NCBI GenBank assembly: GCA_039715165.1
Contig: JBDLHX010000022.1
Coordinates: 1 to 27,503 of the forward strand
Direction: 5' to 3'
Length of the DNA stretch: 27,503 nucleotides
DNA from: JAHEEL01 sp039715165
Lineage (GTDB): Bacteria; Actinomycetota; Acidimicrobiia; Spongiisociales; UBA5794
Shown: positions 14,206 through 20,664 of the stretch, piece after piece
Numbering within the stretch: the stretch's first letter is position 1
Layout of the letters: every line of letters begins with the position of its first letter
Notes under the pieces: generated by a model
What the model was told of the DNA's origin: nothing
The model's input: the letters and a program-made list of their open reading frames with translations, nothing else
Databases searched by the model: none
Made by a program: the position numbers and the translations under genes

Positions 14206-14340
14206 TCAGCAACCATCGAGGTGTTCCATCGACGCTGATAGCCGCGTTGAGCAGTCGCACACCGGAATCGTCAGTTCCTGCCCCTCCGTAGCACCGCTGT
14301 TCTGGACCGCCCCGGGTTCGCAGGTGGCTACGGAGTGCCG
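14206..14340 (-). pseudogene. 3' remnant of a gene next to an IS3 end
   Basis: About 44 codons with coding-like composition end at a TGA at 14206: VATCEPGAVQNSG, then ELTIPVCDCSTRLS, then MEHLDGC. They begin directly at the inner edge of the IS3 remnant at 14341. This looks like the tail of a cysteine-containing, probably exported, protein whose front was removed. It could also be an accidental open stretch. Confidence 0.3.
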
Positions 14341-14391
14341 TGGGGTTGGTGGAGGCTGCCGGCTGGATTCATGCTGCCGTCGTTTCGTGCC
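14341..14391 (-). mobile_element. IS3-family right-end remnant
   Basis: The 51 bp match, with scattered changes, the right end of the intact IS3 at 3780-5018. They include the terminal TGGGGTTGGTGGAGG (versus TGGGTTTTGTGGAGG), the GGATTCAT block and, on the minus strand, the last codons of OrfB (ETTAA then stop). The rest of the element is gone. It sits 2 bp from the stop of the anti-sigma gene. It shows that a relative of this IS3 was once inserted here in the opposite orientation. Confidence 0.7.
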
Positions 14392-14393
14392 AT

Positions 14394-15128
14394 CTAGCTG
14401 TTCGGGTCGATGTTGGGTACGAGGTGGAGTGTCTTGTTCTCGATGTCGTAGTCGACGCTGGCGCATGGCCTGTCGGGGTGGTCGGGTTGGCGGTGTACGG
14501 TCCAGTCTGTGAGTCCGTGTTCGTCGAGGGTGTCGCGAAAGACGTGCTCTGCTTCGTCGAGGGGCTGGCAGCTCTGCGATGTCAAGTAGATCGCGAGGTC
14601 TTGTTCGACGTTGGCGATGGCTTCGAGTTCGTTTCGCGGCTGGCTCGGGTCCGGTGATGCAAGTTCGAGCTGTTCGCAGGTCTGCGGGTCGTCGGTTGGG
14701 AAGACCGCGAGGACGCCTCGGTCGTTGACGCACGCTATCAGAGGTGGGACATGGCCGGGTGTTTGGCCTTCGATGCTGAGGGTTCCGTCTCTCCAGACCT
14801 CCTCGCAGTCCTCTGCAGCTGGCAGCCCGGTGCTCCCGACGGCGGCTCGGTCGCTCGACAGATCTACGGCTTGATAGCAGACAACGGTGAGGTTCGTGAT
14901 GTCTCGCGTGAGGAGGATCGCGGCGGCAGCCACGGCAGTCAGGAGGGCCGCGATGGCGGCAGCCATCACGAGGAGTCGCCTTGGCGATCTTTGGCGGATC
15001 TTACCCCCGGTGGCTCTCTCAAGGATCTCGTAAGCGGTATCGGAGTAGGGATCGATCTCGCGGGGATCGGCGGGATTATGAGCGCGCAGGAGTTCGATCC
15101 AGTTGTCCCAGTCGTTCTGGCTAGCCAC
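14394..15128 (-). CDS. membrane-anchored putative anti-sigma factor
   Basis: A 244-aa protein starting at a GTG after GGAGGTGAG. A cytoplasmic segment of about 50 residues (NDWDNWIELLRAHNPADP, then SDTAYEILERATGG) is followed by a basic RRLL edge, one membrane helix at about 53-73, and an outer domain of about 170 residues with six Cys. The gene follows the ECF sigma gene in the same orientation. A short inner domain, one helix and an outer sensor-like domain directly after an ECF gene is the standard anti-sigma arrangement. It lacks the HxxxCxxC zinc motif, so it is not a classical ZAS protein. It has its own element (P4) in the gap after the sigma gene, which would provide feedback if the sigma factor reads that element. 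Confidence 0.7.
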   Translation of the reverse strand: MASQNDWDNWIELLRAHNPADPREIDPYSDTAYEILERATGGKIRQRSPRRLLVMAAAIAALLTAVAAAAILLTRDITNLTVVCYQAVDLSSDRAAVGSTGLPAAEDCEEVWRDGTLSIEGQTPGHVPPLIACVNDRGVLAVFPTDDPQTCEQLELASPDPSQPRNELEAIANVEQDLAIYLTSQSCQPLDEAEHVFRDTLDEHGLTDWTVHRQPDHPDRPCASVDYDIENKTLHLVPNIDPNS

Positions 15129-15194
15129 CGCTCACCTCCTCCGTCCCTCTAGAGACTCGCAGATGCCTTGAGGCGATCGGGTCTCTGCTTTGTC

Positions 15195-15222
15195 TGTGTC
15201 AGAAACCGGCAGCGAGTCGCGC
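15195..15222 (-). promoter_or_regulatory. shared promoter-like element P4 (GCGCGACTC-N13-GACACA)
   Basis: GCGCGACTC (15222-15214), 13 nt with GCCGG, then GACACA (15200-15195) on the minus strand. It lies in the 119-bp gap between the ECF sigma stop and the anti-sigma start, about 66 nt before the latter. Placing the anti-sigma gene under its own copy of the element is the usual negative-feedback design of ECF systems. Confidence 0.7.
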
Positions 15223-15247
15223 TCGAGTGTTCGCTTCAATACCACAG

Positions 15248-15772
15248 TCACGGGTCACTCCGGCTATTTCGGTCTTGGAACGGCCTGACGCGCTTGCGAA
15301 TTCGGAAGAGCGATGAACGGACGGTCGAGCGCGGCAGGCCGGTGATTGCTGCGATCTCGTCGTAGCTGCGTTCCTCGAAGGCGAGGAGACGGATCAGCTC
15401 CTGGTCTCTCGGCGCGAGTTCGTATAGGAGCGCGAGTGCCCGCTCGACCTCATCGTCGAGCACCGCCCTTGCCTCAGGCGTGTCGGGTTGGCGCCGCGAT
15501 TCGTGGCTGAGTTTCTCGCGAAGAGATCTGTCCCGCTTGGTGCTGCGGTAGCGCGCTGACACGACCCGGTATCCGACACTGTGGAGCCAGGCCAGCGGCG
15601 AATCGGCTGCGAGGAACTGGTCACGCTTGTTCCATGCGATCGTGTAGATCTCGGCAACCGTGTCATCGACATCGTCGATGGGCAAGCGGCGGCGACAGTA
15701 CGCAGCGATGTGAGGGTAGGTGGAGTGATACATCGCCTCGAAACGACGTCGATCACTCCACCTACCTGTCAC
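15248..15772 (-). CDS. ECF-family RNA polymerase sigma factor
   Basis: A 174-aa protein from a GTG at 15772 with AGGGAG six bases upstream. The frame is open much further (to 16240), but that part has non-coding composition. Region 2 spans about residues 10-75 (FEAMYHSTYPHIAAYCRRRL, then DDTVAEIYTIAWNKRDQF, then WLHSVGYRVVSARYRS). Region 4 spans about 110-162, with the helix-turn-helix RSYDEIAAITGLPRSTVRSS and the terminal basic RIRKRVR. There are no regions 1 or 3, as expected of ECF sigmas. The anti-sigma gene follows. No copy of the shared element lies upstream of this gene, so its own transcription must start elsewhere. It is the natural candidate to read GCGCGACTC-N13-GACACA, which is inference. 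Confidence 0.9.
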   Translation of the reverse strand: MTGRWSDRRRFEAMYHSTYPHIAAYCRRRLPIDDVDDTVAEIYTIAWNKRDQFLAADSPLAWLHSVGYRVVSARYRSTKRDRSLREKLSHESRRQPDTPEARAVLDDEVERALALLYELAPRDQELIRLLAFEERSYDEIAAITGLPRSTVRSSLFRIRKRVRPFQDRNSRSDP

Positions 15773-16684
15773 CTCAGTCTCCCTGCCAACGGCTGGCCTG
15801 GCTTGGGCTGCGTCTAGAAGATCCAGATGGAGGATACGTCGTTGTCCCACCCACTGATCATGAGCCCGAAATGGCACGCCCGGATTGGACACTCCGGTCC
15901 GATCGAGGACCGCTCCGTCGCGGCCATGTAGAGAGTCGCCAACGAGCCGACTGGGGCAGCACAACCGTGTGGCAATCGGGTTGTACCACCTCAGATCTCC
16001 ACAACCGCCGATGAACCTGAACGCCCCGTTGCTCAGGTAGCCGCCTCCTTCCCCGACCGCGACTGAGGGGCGGAGATCTGGTGCGAGAAGGGAGGACCGA
16101 ACACCAGGACACTCGGCGCTGCACGCTCCGGAGGCGGGCATCGAACAACGCTCAGGAAGTGGAGCGCCCTGGGTTTGACGGAGACCAGTTCCTGGGCGAT
16201 TCACCGACCTAGCGTTTCGCGAGAAAGCCCTGTGTAGCAACAGTGTCGCTGCTCAAGGTTGTTCGTCATTTCGCGTCGTTTCTCGATGGCGTGTGGGGTT
16301 CTTGTGGGGTTTGCGTGTGAGCGCACAGCGCCGCATCGCCAGAGTCCGACCGGAAGATGATCCGGCGGTGGCTAGCGACGGATCTCGCCCGGGAAGCTGA
16401 GGATTCTGGGCGATGCCCACCCTGTCGGCTCCCCACTGGGAGGCAACAGCACAGAGTGGCGTCCAACCGCCGCGCGGTATGAGATTCGGACCGACTGTCC
16501 CGCTCGAATCCGAACCTGCTCGAGGCGCCAGCGAAGTGGTCAATCTCCGGGAGCGCGGTGACCTGCGCGAGCAGATCTCCGACGTTTGTCCGACCGTCGG
16601 GAGTGTCAGGAACACGGAGTGTCTGGCACTCCCCGACCGAGCACGTCTTCTCATTGAGCGGTGTCGAGAAGAAGAGCTGGAGCG
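15773..16684. other. 912-bp stretch without a convincing gene
   Basis: Open frames exist on both strands, but none has a ribosome site plus a recognisable domain. A minus-strand segment around 16500-16640 (NVGDLLAQVTALPEIDHFAG) has coding-like composition without a start and may be a gene remnant. The 9-bp repeat pair at 16292-16311 and an integrase-tail-like frame ending at 16253 suggest that an element once ended here. Confidence 0.4.
16292..16311. repeat. 9-bp direct repeat pair (TGTGGGGTT x2, 11-bp period)
   Basis: TGTGGGGTT is at 16292-16300 and 16303-16311, the same 9-mer, 2-nt gap and 11-bp period as the pairs near the tRNA fragments. No tRNA fragment is visible nearby. The minus-strand frame across it ends KPHKNPTRHRETTRN, in the style of an actinobacterial integrase C-terminus, so it may be the last trace of an integrase gene. 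Confidence 0.4.
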
Positions 16685-16722
16685 AACTTGGTCCCCTCCG
16701 GGCTGACGGAGGGGACCAAGTT
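16685..16722. terminator. perfect 16-bp hairpin downstream of the 408-aa gene
   Basis: AACTTGGTCCCCTCCG at 16685-16700 pairs without mismatch with 16707-16722 across a 6-nt loop (GGCTGA). It lies 34 bp after the stop of the minus-strand operon 19177-16756, where a terminator is expected. Neither side has a T-run, so it would be a U-less actinobacterial-type terminator, possibly bidirectional. Confidence 0.7.
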
Positions 16723-16755
16723 GGGACGGCTACGGCTTCCCGGTTTGAGGCGTGT

Positions 16756-17982
16756 CTAGGGCTGTTGCGTTACTTGGGATTCTCCCTCGAGTTCTGAACG
16801 AGGTGGGTCACCTTCTGGTGGTGCCAGTTCCTCGAAGATCTTCCGGTATTCGTCATCCGTTAGCGGCTGTGCGAGTGCATTGCCTGCGCGGAGATCCACG
16901 AGCCATTTCCCAGCGCCGATCAGTGGAACGCTCCCCTTGTCTGCGCTGGAGAGCGTCAGTCGCCTCGACACAACAAGTTGACTTGACTCGTCCGCATTCA
17001 GGGCCTCCGGCTTGTAGATGAGCTCCTGAGGAGTACCCTCCGGCCACCACAGGAACTCTCCGCCAATGTCGGTTGGTCCAACTCCGTGGATCTGTGTGAC
17101 GGGTTCTCCCTTGACCATCTCGTACGGGCCCAACAGGCCGTAGCCTGCGAACTGGACACCGACGAACCGCATCTCCTCAGACACGCCGTCGTCGTATCTC
17201 ACCACGATGACCCACGGTTCCCACTTGTCTGCTCCAAGGGCAGCACGTGCCTGTGCAGGGATCTCCTCAAGGGACTGAGGTAGCTGTCGCGAGGAGTCTT
17301 CGAGCCCGATGTACCACTCGGTGAATGCCTGCTCTATGGCGGCCGCATCGTCGAGTGCCAGCTGTGAAACTCGATTGGACTCTGGCACGGGCTTGCCCTC
17401 GGCCCGAGCATCGAGTTGAGCCGACCACTCGGCGGCGTACGCGACTACCGCTTCCACACGTGTCTCGTCACCTCGAACGATCGAATCAATCTCGCTGGCA
17501 AGGTTGCCCGGTGTGCCCTTGATTGGCTCGTTTTCTTCGGTGACATCGAGCCCGTATCGGACTTGCCACGGCCATTCCGCCTGAAGCGTCGGATCGGCGA
17601 AGTACGCCCGGGAGACGACGAACACATATCCTGGTCCGGGTTCGACCGACAGATACGACGGGATCGATAGCTGCAAGGTCGCCCCTGCTTGCGGAACATC
17701 GAAATGGGCCTTCTCTCCTCCTACGACCGTGAAATCTCCCCGCTCCCATAGAACCTCGTCAACGACCGCGTCCCAACGTTGAGCGGCACTGAACTTCGCA
17801 TCGGCCTCGGGTTCCCCCTTGAGCTCGACGGCCACAACCGCGTGGACAGCCATGTCCGCGAGACTGATTGGAGCCTCATCCTCAACTCGGAATGTTGAGG
17901 TGATGTACGCTACGGTGGCGACCCCGAGCACGAGGATGGCAACGAGGGAGGCCCCGATTGCCTGCCGGCGCTTCCTTGTCAT
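16756..17982 (-). CDS. membrane-anchored protein of unknown function, partner of the metzincin
   Basis: A 408-aa protein starting at an ATG at 17982 with AAGGAGG seven bases upstream; the longer open frame would overlap the protease gene. A basic start (TRKRRQ) leads into one hydrophobic helix at about 9-28, then about 380 residues outside. The outer part has a beta-rich first half (HAVVAVELKGEP, then SIPSYLSVEPGPGYVFVVSRAYF) and a helical middle segment rich in Glu and Ala. A second beta-rich part follows (EPWVIVVRYDDGVSEEMRF). No cysteines are present and no family is recognised. It lies 25 bp after the metzincin gene, so the pair is an operon. It could be a docking partner, chaperone or inhibitor of the protease, but nothing in the sequence decides this. 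Confidence 0.78.
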   Translation of the reverse strand: MTRKRRQAIGASLVAILVLGVATVAYITSTFRVEDEAPISLADMAVHAVVAVELKGEPEADAKFSAAQRWDAVVDEVLWERGDFTVVGGEKAHFDVPQAGATLQLSIPSYLSVEPGPGYVFVVSRAYFADPTLQAEWPWQVRYGLDVTEENEPIKGTPGNLASEIDSIVRGDETRVEAVVAYAAEWSAQLDARAEGKPVPESNRVSQLALDDAAAIEQAFTEWYIGLEDSSRQLPQSLEEIPAQARAALGADKWEPWVIVVRYDDGVSEEMRFVGVQFAGYGLLGPYEMVKGEPVTQIHGVGPTDIGGEFLWWPEGTPQELIYKPEALNADESSQLVVSRRLTLSSADKGSVPLIGAGKWLVDLRAGNALAQPLTDDEYRKIFEELAPPEGDPPRSELEGESQVTQQP

Positions 17983-18007
17983 AGTGCTTCCTCCTTGTCG
18001 TCCCATG

Positions 18008-19177
18008 TCACTCGTCCCACATAACCCGGGTTCGATCGATCCGCACGTACTGCGGGTACCAGCTTCCATCGATCGACTTCTCCATGTGGTTGTAGACGAC
18101 GACCCTTCCAAAGACGACTCGGTGCAGCTGGGCTCCGATAGCCCCAGTGAACTGCACCGTGCTGTACGACCAGCTTGAGGATGGATATCTGGTCAACGAC
18201 TTCGAATACCAGCCGGAGACCGGGGTCGTCGACGGCAGCTTCCCGCAGCTGGTACCGCTGTGCTCGTACAGGTAGTACTTCGCCGTGATAACGATGTTGC
18301 CGCGGTCGGTAGAGGCGTGCTTCTTGTAGTTTGCTCGGGCCCAGAAGACTCCTCCATCGTGTGCGGTGATGAAGGTGTCCGCGAACACAGCTGCGTTCGA
18401 CGCCCCATTGCCCTTGAAGCCCGCCCACCATGGCGAGCCGTCTACGCCTCCGCCGCTCGTTGACGCGTAGAAGGAAGCAACGTTCTGGGTGCGCCAGTAC
18501 TCGAGATGTGATGACTCGTTCTCCTCAAACGAGGCGTTGGCAGTCATCGTCTTCATCCCCGATACCGCTTCATTCTGTGCGGTGATCGCGGCCTCATCGT
18601 CGTTGGACAGCACCAGTCTTCCCAGACTGCTCGTGCAGGTGGACATCGTCGGCGGGTCAGCCGATGGGTATGCGGCGTCGTAGTAGCCAACGTGACCGAG
18701 GCCGAACGCGTGCCCCCATTCATGGGCCGAGACGGACGCGAGCCTCGTAGGTGTTGACTGATAGTCGGCGAGCTTCCATGTGTTGAACTCTATGTTGTGA
18801 GCCCACGGCAGGCACACGGTCTGAGCCATCGAGGTGTCGTCGCCGAGATCTTCCCAACGGGCATGCCAGAGCTGTCCACTCGTCGATAGCAGATACCCGC
18901 CGGACCACTTCTCAACGTCGTATCTCCACGCCTCGAAACCATCTACGAACTCGGCCTCAAGAGTCGAGGTCCACTCAGAACCGTGGAAGTCGTACGTTGA
19001 GGCGTTGAGGTCCCCACAAACGGTGCTCTGTCCGTACTCAGGCCAAGAGGTGTTCGTAGCTAGCGCTGGTGGCATGGCCACCGTCACCAGAACCAACGCG
19101 GCGAGAGCCGCAGCCGCACCGTATCCACGGATTCCCCCGGCATGCCCCCTTCCGGGCCGGAATCGTTCACGCATCAT
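18008..19177 (-). CDS. secreted metzincin-type zinc metalloprotease
   Basis: A 389-aa protein. A signal peptide with basic residues at 3-17 and a hydrophobic run at about 20-36 is cleaved near A40. The zinc site is complete: HEWGHAFGLGH at 152-162 (HExxHxxGxxH), followed by a likely Met-turn at about residue 178 (PPTMS), about sixteen residues later. This spacing and the glycine identify the metzincin clan, closest in style to the matrixin-like M10 domain of bacteria. About 210 residues follow, rich in Ser, Tyr and Trp, probably a beta-sandwich substrate- or surface-binding domain. It is followed by the membrane-anchored 408-aa gene and preceded by element P5. The leader is about 105 nt long. 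The substrate is unknown. Confidence 0.87.
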   Translation of the reverse strand: MMRERFRPGRGHAGGIRGYGAAAALAALVLVTVAMPPALATNTSWPEYGQSTVCGDLNASTYDFHGSEWTSTLEAEFVDGFEAWRYDVEKWSGGYLLSTSGQLWHARWEDLGDDTSMAQTVCLPWAHNIEFNTWKLADYQSTPTRLASVSAHEWGHAFGLGHVGYYDAAYPSADPPTMSTCTSSLGRLVLSNDDEAAITAQNEAVSGMKTMTANASFEENESSHLEYWRTQNVASFYASTSGGGVDGSPWWAGFKGNGASNAAVFADTFITAHDGGVFWARANYKKHASTDRGNIVITAKYYLYEHSGTSCGKLPSTTPVSGWYSKSLTRYPSSSWSYSTVQFTGAIGAQLHRVVFGRVVVYNHMEKSIDGSWYPQYVRIDRTRVMWDE

Positions 19178-19282
19178 GTACTCCCCTCCTTGTTCGGGTG
19201 ACGTATGGCGCTCGGACCGCCTGTGTTGGAAGATCAGTCACTGGGTTGTTGTGTCGCGTGCTCGGATATGCCTCGTCTCCTA

Positions 19283-19310
19283 TGTGTCCGGTCCTAGGTT
19301 CGAGTCGCGG
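19283..19310 (-). promoter_or_regulatory. shared promoter-like element P5 (CCGCGACTC-N13-GACACA)
   Basis: CCGCGACTC (19310-19302), 13 nt, then GACACA (19288-19283) on the minus strand, about 105 nt before the metzincin start. One base differs from the consensus in the first block; the spacing is exact. Confidence 0.65.
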
Positions 19311-19389
19311 GATTTCTACGTGGTCCACGACACGTTCACGTCCGAACTCCGCGGTCACCGGCCTAATCCCATCAGACCTCGAGCTCCAG

Positions 19390-19491
19390 GTGAAGCCGTC
19401 CGGGTTCAGGTCAAGAGAGGGCGCGACTCGAGACGCCGGCTCAACACAAACAGGCCCAAAGCCAGGGAGGAGAGTGAATCCGTCCGGGTTC
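19390..19491 (+). repeat. 18-bp direct repeat flanking element P6
   Basis: GTGAAGCCGTCCGGGTTC at 19390-19407 and GTGAATCCGTCCGGGTTC at 19474-19491 differ at one base and lie 84 bp apart, one on each side of P6. The second copy includes a GTG that follows GGGAGGAGA. It may reflect a small tandem duplication of a gene start or an operator pair. Confidence 0.5.
19421..19448 (+). promoter_or_regulatory. plus-strand copy of the shared element, P6 (GCGCGACTC-N13-AACACA)
   Basis: GCGCGACTC (19421-19429), 13 nt with GCCGG, then AACACA (19443-19448), one base off the minus-strand consensus. It faces away from P5, 110 bp apart. A GTG at 19474, with GGGAGGAGA just upstream, lies 25 nt after the second block, the same geometry as P2. 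The frame from that GTG runs 92 codons, but it enters the 173-bp island repeat at 19626 and has no recognisable domain. If a gene was once here, its 3' part was replaced when the island arrived. Confidence 0.5.
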
Positions 19492-19625
19492 GTCAGCGGC
19501 CTCCCCGCGTGGCCGAGACGCCCACGACCGGTTCCCACCTTGGGCAATGAACGCGCAATCCCGCCCCACCGAACCGCCTCGAACCCTCCCCCAGGAGCGA
19601 CCTACCGGCGAACGCGACCAACGGT

Positions 19626-19798
19626 TCTTGTCCGTCTGTTGTCCGGCAGACAGCCAGAATCGGTGCGAAACGTTGGGAACTGGCGAGACCGGGAACCCTT
19701 GCTATTCCTCGCTTTCGCGTTGATCGGCTGTGCTCAATGTTGTCTCCGGTAGGGTTCCTAAACCGGGTGGCGGAGGTTCGAATCCTCCCGAGGGCGCC
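19626..19798 (+). repeat. 173-bp direct repeat, left copy (island boundary, tRNA-Arg-like end)
   Basis: Aligns without gaps to 24362-24534, with about 15 mismatches by eye (roughly 91 % identity). It starts with the TTGTCCGTC/TTGTCCGGC pair (19628-19647) and ends in a tRNA 3' half: stem CCGGT/ACCGG around TTCCTAA (anticodon CCT), T arm GGAGG-TTCGAAT-CCTCC, then CGAGGGCGCC. A 4-nt AGGG insertion before the anticodon loop is present in both copies. No D arm or 5' acceptor strand is found, so it is a tRNA fragment, not a tRNA gene. Read on the minus strand it gives the GGFEPPPPG pseudo-peptide typical of tRNA 3' ends. Confidence 0.75.
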
Positions 19799-20223
19799 CT
19801 ACAAACCCTTATGCCACAAGGGTTTCCGTCTGTTCGCCGCCTCGGTGGGCCGTCGCGAAGCGCCTGTTTGTCCGTCACTTGTCCGTCACAGGTGAGCCGA
19901 ATGATGGGCAACCGGGTGTCAGCGAACCAAGACCTCTCACACGATCAGGGCTAGACCTTGTGGCACAAGGATTTCAGCGAACCGGCCTCTCTAGCCATTC
20001 GTTGTCTTGTCCGTCTGTTGTCCGTCTCAGAACCTGGCACGGGAAATACTCGGCTCGATGTCGGCGTAGGCAGACGGGCACCCGAACGCTCCCCCGAAGA
20101 CTTTGAAGCACGCCCCGTGGCTGATGGGGAGCGCGAGGTTGCCTGCGCCGGACCCGAAACCGCGTCTCGATCGGATCTTCATTGGATAGGCTTGGTTCAG
20201 ATCGCGAGTTCGGGGGTGGCTCA
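19799..20223. other. island left arm with two further TTGTCCGTC pairs
   Basis: No gene is visible. TTGTCCGTC occurs as pairs with an 11-bp period at 19868-19876/19879-19887 and at 20007-20015/20018-20026, in addition to the pair in the flanking repeat. Three copies of the same arm-like site within 400 bp suggest that several related elements ended here in succession. Confidence 0.45.
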
Positions 20224-20664
20224 GTGAAGGTTCAGGTCCGTGAGTATGACCGGGCACCGATCGAGATCGTCGCGTCGCGGCTCTCTGCGCCGATTCTGAC
20301 GTTTGTTGGACCGGGGAATGCGTGGCGGCTCGAAGAGCCGTACGCGTACGCGGATGGGGATCATGCGATCACGGTGCCGGAGGGATTCCTGTTTGACCTC
20401 GCCTCGATTCCTCGTGCGTTCTGGTGGCTGGTGTCACCGTTCGAACTCTCCATCGCGGCGCCGTTACTCCACGACTTTCTCTATCAGCATGCTGGCGTTC
20501 CCCCTGCTGGCTCGATCAAGCCGCCACGTACGTACTCGCGTTCCGAAGCGGACAGACTCTTCCTGCACATGATGGAAACAGAGGGTGTCCCTGGCTGGCG
20601 ACGCGGTCCGGCCTACGCGGCGGTTCGTGCATTCGGTTGGCTCGGCTGGCGGAAGGCCTCCTAG
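20224..20664 (+). CDS. DUF1353 family protein
   Basis: A 146-aa protein. The GTG at 20224 directly after GGGGGTGG is chosen over an upstream TTG at 20182. The family signature is present: VPEGFLFDLASIPRAFWWLVSP at about 58-79 and PLLHDFLYQHAG at about 87-98, followed by SRSEADRLFLHMM. DUF1353 proteins are common in phages and mobile elements, often near tail or lysis genes. Their biochemical role is not settled, although the conserved D, H and D residues look like a metal or catalytic site. Its stop overlaps the stop of the convergent OLD gene by 2 bp. Confidence 0.88.
   Translation: MKVQVREYDRAPIEIVASRLSAPILTFVGPGNAWRLEEPYAYADGDHAITVPEGFLFDLASIPRAFWWLVSPFELSIAAPLLHDFLYQHAGVPPAGSIKPPRTYSRSEADRLFLHMMETEGVPGWRRGPAYAAVRAFGWLGWRKAS

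Noticed and set aside
15773..16240. N-terminal extension of the ECF sigma frame to 330 residues
   Set aside because: The extension has non-coding composition, and the GTG at 15772 has a strong ribosome site and gives a normal ECF length.
19474..19752. 92-codon plus-strand gene after P6
   Set aside because: The start region is attractive, but most of the frame lies in the 173-bp repeat. There the differences between the two repeat copies change amino acids freely, so it is not under protein-level constraint.
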